DNA of 64,000 nucleotides, taken from NCBI GenBank assembly GCA_014843695.1, contig CM026386.1:14482106-14546105 (forward strand), in the 5' to 3' direction. This document shows, one piece after another, positions 37,801 to 49,800 of this stretch. The stretch is from Archivesica marissinica (Eukaryota > Mollusca > Bivalvia > Venerida > Vesicomyidae). The notes under the pieces were generated by a model. That model did no database searches. It saw nothing but the letters and a program-made list of their open reading frames with translations, and had not been told where the DNA came from. Both the position numbers and the translations under genes were made by a program. Numbering within the stretch: the stretch's first letter is position 1; each line of letters opens with the position of its first letter.

Positions 37801-40800
37801 TCGACAGACTGGAACCCAGGCTATACATGTATATAAACCATGTGTAAGCATCTAGAGTATAAGTTATGCCTACTAATCCAGTTAGAATACTTGTCAAATA
37901 TTGTGGTATCTGCTTGAGTGTGCATTCTTTGTATTGCTGCCCAGGCTTGCATCATGTTGCATCATAAAGCCTTATGTGGCAGACAGACCACTTGGCCCGA
38001 GGCTATTTATAGTTTGATAAGACATATTGGCCACATTGGTTGAAATCGTTAGTTTTGTTCTTGGGGATTCAAGTTGGTCTATCCATAACATTACATAGAT
38101 CTTGAATCATGCAGGCACCATGTACAACGTATTGTAGGTAACGGTTAAACCGTTGTTCATGACCAGTCACTTGTTGACGTGTTCCTGGCAACTTGTGTGC
38201 CTAATGTCTGCTATTTTATAGTTTGACGTACATGTAAATCAATACTATCTACTTGAATGAAAGATTGTTAGCGGAGTCTGCTACATTAGAAATAAGATCA
38301 ATACCTATTCAAATCAATTAAGTTTATTTCTCTCATTTCATGTAATCGTATCTATAGAGCCTCCGTGGTTGGGTGACCGATTGGTTAACCCTTTCAACAC
38401 CACAGACCTCTAAATTGGCTTACAAAAAAGTGTAGATCCAGAGTGTCATGAGCCGTCTCATCAGGATCTGCACTTTTTTCAAGTAATATAACTATTTTTA
38501 GAGAAAAAATTACCCATTTTGATAAATGAACTGATCCAAATGTAATTTTGTTATTAATTTATTGGTCTAAAAATATCATGGACCAGTCCATGTCAGTTAC
38601 TTGGTGTTGAAAGAGTTAAGGATGTTGACTTCAAATCACTTGCCACTCACCGCTGTAGGTTCAAATCCCACAGGGGTGTATAATCATTTCCAAATGAGGT
38701 TCTATCCAGGTGCCCTCCCAAGCCTGAAATACGGGGTCATCCTCCAATAATAGCTGGAGAGTCGATGTATTAATTAAGCGGGTGGTGCGACTTTAATCCC
38801 CCGCAAACAAACAAACTTCCATGTCGTTGTTAGAACTCGCCTTTCAACGCTATCATCAGAACTGTGAGTTCACTCCCTATCGGGGACAGGCGATAGAATG
38901 GTGATATGTGAGAAAGTTGTCGGGCCGCTTGAGGAGATTGGAGAATTTAGTACTTGTTTCTACCCAGGAATTGTGGGTGGTCACACTAGACTGAATTTGT
39001 ACATCAATGCTACAGATTGATTGGGCCTTGTAAGGAAGAACAACTCATGGTATATTAAAATGAGGCACATTCTTACCATGCATTGCAAACAATTGCCACA
39101 CTGTGTGACACAGGTCTCTGTACACCTGCTTAATCTACACAATGTTTTACCAATTAGTGCATCCTGTCAATTAGACACATGTGTCCATGAAGGCAGCGTT
39201 AATAATTCTTTCTCAGGTAGCAAAAAACTAGTTCTAATTAATAAAAATAACTAGTAGTCTACTTTCTAAAGTGTTTACATTTTTCGCAATAGAGCAACCT
39301 GCGTTTGTATGTATGCACAACAAATTTCGTTTGGGGTTAATTTAATATCTTGGCCAATTGAATAGATAACATCGAGTACTATTTACCCTTAAATAGCGTT
39401 CAACAACTACTGCTGATCATGTGAATTGAAATATAGCCAATTTGCCTGTGCCGACCTCCTATATCATCTACCGGTATATGTAGTTCAGCTAATTAATTGA
39501 CAGTTTACACGACGTCATTTACCATGTCACAATGTATACAAGTCAATAATAGAATCAAATTCAATGAATAATAGAATGCTGACCTTGCAATTAATATCAA
39601 ATTCAATGAATAACCCTTTCCTTCATAGAGATTTAGGTTAATATACTATTATATCTCCGTACAAACGACAGTCATTTAGCTATCATGCAGTGGATAAGTA
39701 GTCGCCATATCTATCCCACCTCCATAGATATTACTGGGACTACTGTCTACATGAGATTCTGGCCTTTATTATGAACATTGGTTTGGCTACTACATTGTCA
39801 ATGTATGTCGTATTGGTAATGACGTCGATAGGTGCTTCTATGAGGGAAAGGGTTTATTATAAACATTGGTTTGGCTACTACATTGTCAATGTATGTCGTA
39901 TTGGTAATGACGTCAAGAGGTGCTTCTATATGGGGAAAGGGATAATAGAATGCTGACCTTGCAATTAATATCAAATTCAATACAATTAATATCAAATTGA
40001 AGTATATTTTGTAGATTACTACCAAGTTTAAAGTGACAATTGCATCTGGTGCAGTAAATTGCCATAAAGCGGTACTTGTATAATATCTTACCCGTAAGTT
40101 GATATTTTCCAGGGCCCTCGACAAGACAGTTACCGGTATGCAGTTACTCCGGATGATGAAGGGGGAAAGAAGAAGGGGAAGAAGGGAAAGAAGGCTGACA
40201 TGGATGAGCTCAAACAGGAACTCACCATGGACGAGCACAAAATCCCAATCACTGAACTCTACAGTAGACTAAACACCGACCCTAACATGGTATGTTCTAG
40301 AATAATATCCCTGTCACTGAACTCTACAGTAGACTAAACACTGACCCTAACATGGTACGTTCTAGAACAATATCCCCACCACATAACTCTACAGTAGAAT
40401 AAACACTGACCCTAACATGGTATGTTCTAGAATAATATCGCCACCACAGAACTCTACAGTAGAATAAACACTGACCCTAACATGGTACGTTCTAGAATAA
40501 TATCCCTGTCACAGAATTCTACAGTAGACTAAACACTGACCCTAACATGGTACGTTCTAGAATAATATCCCTGTCACAGAATTCTACAGTAGACTAAACA
40601 CTGACCCTAACATGGTACGTTCTAGAATAAACACTGACCCTAACATGGTACATTCTAGAATAATATCCCAATCACTGAACTCTACAGTAGACTAAACACT
40701 GACCCTAACATGGTACGTTCTAGAATAAACACTGACCCTAACATGGTACATTCTAGAATAATATCCCAATCACTGAACTCTACAGTAGACTAAACACTGA

Positions 40801-43800
40801 CCCTAACATGGTACGTTCTAGAATAATATCCCTGTCACAGAATTCTACAGTAGACTAAACACTGACCCTAACATGATACGTTCTAGAATAATATCGCCAC
40901 CACAGAACTCTACAGTAGACTAAACACTGATACTTACTTCTCCCAGCATTGTACATTCTTGCCAGAGGTACAAGTAACAATACATTAATACCAAGAGCCG
41001 GTCGTAAGTAATTTAGCCGGACCACTGTATGAAAACGAACCGTATAAATTGTTTTTCCCATACAATGGAGCTAAAAAAATTACTGAAATATATGAAACCC
41101 TGTTGTGATGATTTACATTGTGTTTCATTGTTCAGGTTCATACTTATGGAGTAGTCGCCTACATGTATTATGTCCTAATTAATTTTGCCAACAATTATGT
41201 CAGTGTTATGTTATTGGGTTTTTTTCTAGAGTAAAAAGACTTTTAGCCCCACCCTTTTGCCTTTTTACAAAAAATTAATTGCTTTTATAAAATTTTCCAC
41301 TGTTTTGTTCTGCAGTCAGTCTTCCGAGTAAAAAAACGATCAGTTTGCGAATGGCAATAGCAAATTATTACATTCCAACTATTTACATTCCGTATATCAA
41401 ATTACATAAGGCCAGCAATGCTTGACAGTTGCTAGTTTCATGTGTTCTACATGTCCTGTTACAATATTTCAGGGCCTGACACCAGAGTTTGCAAAGCATG
41501 TATTGGAGAGGGATGGACCAAATGAGTTGACCCCGCCCAAGACCACACCTGAATGGTTGAAGTTCTGTAAGCAGTTATTCGGAGGGTTCTCCATGTTGCT
41601 GTGGATTGGAGCCATCTTGTGTTATATTGCCTACACTATACAGGCCTCGGCTATGGAGGACGTTCCCGGAGATAACGTGAGTACATGTACAAATCTCAAT
41701 TTATCATGATATGTATGTATGTATATATATATATAAGTGGCTAAGGCGTCCGCCTACAGAGCGGGAGGTCGAAGGTTTGAATCGCTTCAGGGGTCCGTTC
41801 TGATATGGCCAGTTGGTGAGCAGCCAGCTAGTTAAATAATGTTTACAGATTGCCTACCAGCCTGGCGCCTGGCATACAAGCATAGGATTCGGGAAGTACT
41901 TGTGTTCATAAAAAGAGGTGTCTCATAAGTCAGAAATGGCTGGCCCTTTAAATAGTGGTGAAACTATAATAAACAAACACTTTATATATATATATATATA
42001 TTATCCAAGAATAAGTAACAATCAAGTTTCCTATGCTGTTTGAAGCACTGTAGTGAACAGAAATTAATTATTTGCCAGATGTATAATCAATAGCTTAGAA
42101 TAGTTATTATCTTCATCACTAAAGATTAATCAATATGTTTTCGTAATCTCTGTGTTAGTTAGTTTTGCTGATGGCTTGCGTATATTTGGAATACGCCTTC
42201 CTGGGTGTATATCGGATCCCTTGATTCATGCATGAAGCTGATTCATAGCAAGGATCTAGACAACTATATACATTTATGTTTGTTTTGAATACAGTAGATG
42301 GGGTGATTGTGCATGGTATACATGTTCCGTCTATGTCTCGTTACAGTTGTATTTAGGTATTGTGCTGGTTGTGCATGGTATACATGTTCCGTCTATGTCT
42401 CGTTACAGTTGTATTTAGGTATTGTGCTGGTTGTGCATGGTATACATGTTTCGTCTATGTCTCGTTACAGTTGTATTTAGGTATTGTGCTGACTGGTGTC
42501 GTGGTTGTGTATGGTATACATGTTCCATCTATGTCTCGTTACAGTTGTATTTAGGTATTGTGCTGGTTGTGTATGGTATACATGTTTCGTCTATGTCTCG
42601 TTACAGTTGTATTTAGGTATTGTGCTGACTGGTGTCGTGGTTGTGCATGGTATACATGTTTCGTCTATGTCTCGTTACAGTTGTATTTAGGTATTGTGCT
42701 GACTGGTGTCGTGGTTGTGCATGGTATACATGTCCGTCTATGTCTCGTTACAGTTGTATTTAGGTATTGTGCTGACTGGTGTCGTGGTTGTGCATGGTAT
42801 ACATGTTTCGTCTATGTCTCGTTACAGTTGTATTTAGGTATTGTGCTGGTTGTGCATGGTATACATGTTTCGTCTATGTCTCGTTACAGTTGTATTTAGG
42901 TATTGTGCTGACTGGTGTCGTGGTTGTGCATGGTATACATGTCCATCTATGTCTCGTTACAGTTGTATTTAGGTATTGTACTGACTGGTGTCGTGGTTGT
43001 GCATGGTATACATGTCCATCTATGTCTCGTTACAGTTGTATTTAGGTATTGTGCTGACTGGTGTCGTGGTTGTGCATGGTATACATGTCCATCTATGTCT
43101 CGTTACAGTTGTATTTAGGTATTGTGCTGACTGGTGTCGTGGTTGTGTATGGTATACATGTTCCATCTATGTCTCGTTACAGTTTTATTTAGGTATTGTG
43201 ATGATGGTGTCGTGGTTGTGTATGGTATACATGTTCCATCTATGTCTCGTTACAGTTGTATTTAGGTATTGTGCTGGTTGTGCATGGTATACATGTTTCG
43301 TCTATGTCTCGTTACAGTTGTATTTAGGTATTGTGCTGACTGGTGTCGTGGTTGTGCATGGTATACATGTCCGTCTATGTCTCGTTACAGTTGTATTTAG
43401 GTATTGTGCTGACTGGTGTCGTGGTTGTGCATGGTATACATGTTTCGTCTATGTCTCGTTACAGTGTATTTAGGTATTGTGCTGGTTGTGCATGGTATAC
43501 ATGTTTCGTCTATGTCTCGTTACAGTTGTATTTAGGTATTGTGCTGGTTGTGCATGGTATACATGTTCCGTCTATGTCTCGTTACAGTTGTATTTAGGTA
43601 TTGTGCTGACTGGTGTCGTGGTTGTGCATGGTATACATGTTTCGTCTATGTCTCGTTACAGTTGTATTTAGGTATTGTGATGACTGGTGTCGTGGTTGTG
43701 TATGGTATACATGTTCCATCTATGTCTCGTTACAGTTGTATTTAGGTATTGTGATGACGTGTCGTGGTTGTGTATGGTATACATGTTCCGTCTATGTCTC

Positions 43801-46800
43801 GTTACAGTTGTATTTAGGTATTGTGCTGACTGGTGTCGTGGTTGTGCATGGTATACATGTTCCGTCTATGTCTCGTTACAGTTGTATTTAGGTATTGTGC
43901 TGGTTGTGCATGGTATACATGTTCCGTCTATGTCTCGTTACAGTTGTATTTAGGTATTGTGCTGACTGGTGTCGTGATTGTGTATGGTATACATGTCCAT
44001 CTATGTCTCGTTACAGTTGTATTTAGGTATTGTGCTGGTTGTGCATGGTATACATGTTTCGTCTATGTCTCGTTACAGTTGTATTTCGGTATTGTGCTGA
44101 CTGGTGTCGTGGTTGTGCATGGTATACATGTTCCATCTATGTCTCGTTACAGTTGTATTTAGGTATTGTGCTGGTTGTGCATGGTATACATGTTTCGTCT
44201 ATGTCTCGTTACAGTTGTATTTAGGTATTGTGCTGACTGGTGTCGTGGTTGTGCATGGTATACATGTCCATCTATGTCTCGTTACAGTTGTATTTAGGTA
44301 TTGTACTGACTGGTGTCGTGGTTGTGCATGGTATACATGTCCATCTATGTCTCGATACAGTTGTATTTAGGTATTGTGCTGACTGGTGTCGTGGTTGTGT
44401 ATGGTATACATGTTCCGTCTATGTCTCGTTACAGTTGTATTTAGGTATTGTGATGACTGGTGTCGTGGTTGTGCATGGTATACATGTTCCGTCTATGTCT
44501 CGTTACAGTTGTATTTAGGTATTGTGATGACTGGTGTCGTGGTTGTGCATGGTATACATGTCCATCTATGTCTCGATACAGTTGTATTTAGGTATTGTGC
44601 TGACTGGTGTCGTGGTTGTGCATGGTATACATGTTCCGTCTATGTCTCGTTACAGTTGTATTTAGGTATTGTGCTGGTTGTGTATGGTATACATGTTTCG
44701 TCTATGTCTCGTTACAGTTGTATTTAGGTATTGTGCTGACTGGTGTCGTGGTTGTGCATGGTATACATGTTCCGTCTATGTCTCGTTACAGTTGTATTTA
44801 GGTATTGTGATGACTGGTGTCGTGGTTGTGCATGGTATACATGTTCCGTCTATGTCTCGTTACAGTTGTATTTAGGTATTGTGATGACTGGTGTCGTGGT
44901 TGTGCATGGTATACATGTCCATCTATGTCTCGATACAGTTGTATTTAGGTATTGTGCTGACTGGTGTCGTGGTTGTGCATGGTATACATGTTCCGTCTAT
45001 GTCTCGTTACAGTTGTATTTAGGTATTGTGCTGGTTGTGTATGGTATACATGTTTCGTCTATGTCTCGTTACAGTTGTATTTAGGTATTGTGCTGACTGG
45101 TGTCGTGGTTGTGCATGGTATACATGTTCCGTCTATGTCTCGTTACAGTTGTATTTAGGTATTGTGCTGGTTGTGCATGGTATACATGTTTCGTCTATGT
45201 CTCGTTGCAGTTGTATTTAGGTATTGTGCTGGTTGTGCATGGTATACATGTTCCGTCTATGTCTCGTTACAGTTGTATTTAGGTATTGTGCTGACTGGTG
45301 TCGTGGTTGTGCATGGTATACATGTCCATCTATGTCTCGTTACAGTTGTATTTAGGTATTGTACTGACTGGTGTCGTGGTTGTGCATGGTATACATGTTT
45401 CGTCTATGTCTCGTTACAGTTGTATTTAGGTATTGTGATGACTGGTGTCGTGGTTGTGCATGGTATACATGTTCCGTCTATGTCTCGTTACAGTTGTATT
45501 TAGGTATTGTGCTGGTTGTGCATGGTATACATGTTCCGTCTATGTCTCGTTACAGTTGTATTTAGGTATTGTGCTGACTGGTGTCGTGGTTGTGACCAGC
45601 TGTTTCTCCTATTACCAAGAAGCCAAAAGTTCCAAAATTATGGACTCGTTCAAGAATATGGTACCTCAGGTAAGAAGACTACAAATGTGCTAGCATTTCA
45701 TTTTTTCTTTATTTTTATTGCGAATATGTCAAGAGATTTATTGCCATAGCGTGTTTCCCTTTCATTAGCAGTCTGTGTCACAGTGTGTAAAATGATGCAT
45801 CCCTCAACAAATAATTGATAAAGGGGAAATATCCCTCAAACCGTTCCCTTTTGAAAAGTTTTCTCTCCTATTTAAGAAATATTACATTAGGTCCTAATAC
45901 TGTTCAGCTACTCAGTTTGGTGGTGGGACAATGAAAGAGCCTGGTTGCTTGAACAAGTTGTATCCGTTGAGATTAATAAATGGTGTTAACCCAGAAATGG
46001 CTTCTGAAAAAAAAAGTTGTATTTGTTGTCCATCCACCCGAACCTAATAATTATAAGTGGATTAGGATGTGCATTTATATACATTGCTTGTGTAAATGTG
46101 GGTGTTGGAGCACGCATCTCCCTGGGTGAGGAGGTGTTTAGTGAGCTTTTCGAATCGCCCGCTGACCATTCTACAATTACTTCGACTGACATATCCTCCC
46201 AAGACTTGCAGATCCTTGGATGGTCTTCTCAAAATAGCTCAAATGTGTTGCCATGACAACAAAAACGTTTTTTTTGTTTGATTAAGAATCTTGAAAAATC
46301 TAAAGCCAACAGTCAGAATGAAGATATTTAGTACAAATGATCATGTTGTGACTATTGATCAAAACAGCTAACATGAGTATCTCTCAATAGGTGTACAAAG
46401 TAGGGATTTCGTGGGCCTCTTGTTTCATATAACGCAGAAGTCCTGGACCACTAGATTGTATAAAGACTCGTTTACTGTAAAATCTTCTGCATATTTTCGA
46501 TGTCTAGCTTAACCCATTCAACACCAAGTAACTCACATGGACTGGTCCATGATATATTTAGACCAATAAATTAATCAGAAAATTACATTTGGACCAGTTC
46601 ATTTATCAAAATGGGTAATTTTGTCTTAAAATTGTAATATTACTGGCAAAAAGTGCAGATCCTGATGAGACGGCTCGTCACGAGCCGGCTCATCTGGATC
46701 TACACTTTTTGTAAGCCTATATAGAGGTCTGTGGTGTTGAAAGGGTTAAGCCCTGGTGTATGAATATGAGCCGTAATAAACATTTGCATCCGTTTGCAAA

Positions 46801-49800
46801 ATATAAACGCTTTAATGACAGTAATAATTACGTTTGGTATCATTCTTTCCTAGTTTATTGGTCTTGGAATACAAATTGTTTACATGCACATTTCAGTATG
46901 GACTTGTTATAAGAAATGGAATAAAGAAAGATCTTCGGGTAGCCGAGATGGTTATTGGTGATATTGTGGATGTGAGTTTTGGGGACAGAGTGCCAGCAGA
47001 TATCAGAATTATCTCCGCTCACAGCTTTAAGGTACAGTAAGATGAATACGGTATTTAGAGATTAATAAAACACACCTGGTATTTAAAGATTTGTACCAAG
47101 AAACGGGAATAAGGAGATGCCCCGTCGTGTAGATTTGTTGTTTTTCTGAGATTCTTGCAAATACAGGTTTGCTACACTGCTAGCTGACCATATCTGAGGT
47201 AGTGTTAAGAGTTTGACACTTGGTAGTCTTACCTCCTTTATGGAGTGTCTGTATGACCATGTGTTTGTCACAGATTGTCATTATGCAGGTTGTATCTTTA
47301 AGTTCTGTATTCCATAAATTTATTAAGCAAAATAATGAGTCGGCATGTGTCCATATTCGATTACATTTGTGTCTTTTCTTAATAAGCCGGTTGCTATGTA
47401 TTTTATGCTACGGACTTTAATAGTCGACACCCGTTGATGTACGTCAACGGTGGAAATAGCTGATGTTACCCGTATTAATATAACAGTCTTCCCGAAATCC
47501 GTAGGACCGCCTGACATGTCAGACAAAAAATCCTTCAGTCAGACAAAATATATGGAAAGTTTAAGTGCATTTTAATCATTTGTCTGACCGATGTCAGACA
47601 AACTCTGGCAAAGTTTTGTGAAGACTGTATAACTAGGAAACTTAATGTGCTATATTAAATCGTGTATTGGAATGATGTTATTGGTCGATTGATAAAATAT
47701 TAGTTCACACAAAGTTGAGAAATATTGGACAAGTGGCATATACATTAAGATGTTTATTACACTTAAAATAACTTGTTTACAATATGAAATGCTCCAACCT
47801 ACTTTCTAGTCACCTAAACTATATATGTTATGTACATGTAGTTGTTTAAAACGAGCCATATTTTTATTCATAATTTTGGCAAATTGTGTTTAGGTTGACA
47901 ACTCCTCATTGACTGGAGAATCCGAACCCTGCTCGAGAACTGCAGAATTCTCACACGAAAACCCACTGGAAACAAAGAACTTGGCTTTCTTCTCCACAAA
48001 TGCTGTAGAAGGTTGGTGACAGTTTGATTTTCTGAAACGGCCAATGAAATATTATCGGCAGAAATTATATTTTCATTTTCAATCCTATCCCGTTTACTTG
48101 TAGACGGGATTACCGGTTGCACATGAGTTATTTTTACTAAATGCATGCATGTGCAAGATAGTGCTACTGTACGGAAATGAATCTGATAAATTATTCCTAA
48201 TGTGTTGACAACGGTACACCGATATCTCTGATGTAAGCCTTGCAAGAGGTACTAACAATCCCTTCTGTGAATGGAAAATTATAATTCTAAATGCTGATGA
48301 TCTTATGAATGTTCATTGTAGTGTATACTGTCAAACCTGTCTTAAACAGCCAACCAAGGGAATCACAGAAATTGGCTGCTTAGCACAGACTGCTGCTTAA
48401 TAAGAGGTCAAATGTATATTAACATTTTGGGAATTTGGAAACTGGCTGCTTAATACAGGTTGGCTGCTTAATTGAGGTGACCACTAACACAGGTTTTACT
48501 GTAATTATGTTATTCTGTTATTTAATAGGAACGGCACGTGGCATCGTGATAAGGACGGGAGACACCACTGTGATGGGAAGAATTGCCAATCTGGCGTCCG
48601 GTCTCGATGTCGGTGAAACCCCCATTGCCCGGGAGATTGCACATTTCATTCACATGATTACTGGTGTGGCCGTCTTCCTTGGAGTCTCCTTCTTCGTCAT
48701 AGCTTTCATTCTCGGCTACTATTGGCTTGATGCAGTTATCTTCTTAATTGGAATCATTGTGGCCAACGTACCGGAAGGTCTACTAGCTACCGTCACAGTG
48801 AGTACAGAGCTTTTCAAAGATAATCTTGGATACGTTTTGTTAGTCTTTTGTTAGAGTTTATTGCTTGGTTGAGTTTACATGTACATGTGTTTCTATCACC
48901 TGTGCCAAACTGAACCAGCCAGGTGTTTCTATCATCTGTACCTAACAACCAGCCAGGTGTTTATATCATCTGTACCTAACAACCAGCCAGGTGTTTATAT
49001 CATCTGTACCTAACAACCAGCCAGGTGTTTATATCATCTGTACCTAACAACCAGCCATGTGTTTATATCATCTGTACCTAACAACCAGCCAGGTGTTTAT
49101 ATCATCTGTACCTAACAACCAGCCAGGTGTTTATATCATCTGTACCTAACAACCAGCCAGGTGTTTATATCATCTGTACCTAACAACCAGCCAGGTGTTT
49201 ATATCATCTGTACCTAACAACCAGCCAGGTGTTTATATCATCTGTACCTAACAACCAGCCAGGTGTTTATATCATCTGTACCTAACAACCAGCCAGGTGT
49301 TTATATCATCTGTACCTAACAACCAGCCAGGTGTTTATATCATCTGTACCTAACAACCAGCCAGGTGTTTATATCATCTGTACCTAACAACCAGCCAGGT
49401 GTTTATATCATCGGTACCTAACAACCAGCCAGGTGTTTATATCATCGTACCTAACAACCAGCCAGGTGTTTATATCATCTGTACCTAACAACCAGCCAGG
49501 TGTTTATATCATCGGTACCTAACAACCAGCCAGGTGTTTATATCATCTGTACCTAACAACCAGCCAGGTGTTTATATCATCTGTACCTAACAACCAGCCA
49601 GGTGTTTATATCATCGGTACCTAACAACCAGCCAGGTGTTTATATCATCTGTACCTAACAAACAGCCAGGTGTTTATATCATCTGTACCCAACAAACAGC
49701 CAGGTGTTTATATCACCTGTGCCACACTGTGTTTATATCACCTGTGCCAAACTGTGTTTATATCATCTGTGCCAAAGACTTGAGTGAAAACTGTTGTTGA

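Larger units (their letters stand above)
31895..40112 (+). other. ATP1A intron 1 (8.2 kb)
   Basis: No exon was recognised inside. It contains family E SINE-like copies (33.2-34.0 kb), a hAT-type MITE (34829-35108), nested TTAA and TA elements (35341-36308), another hAT-type copy (36590-36850), a complete SINE (37444-37733), a TTAA MITE inside a SINE (38355-38815), and a TTAA-family MITE with partial duplication (39611-39942). Two short direct duplications also occur: 32940-33017 and about 32666-32762. Confidence 0.8.

Noticed and set aside
42360..45693. Chains of 60-160-codon frames in the intron 3 array as a cysteine-rich gene family
   Set aside because: Each is the exon 4 boundary unit read in shifting frames; ends coincide with unit edges.
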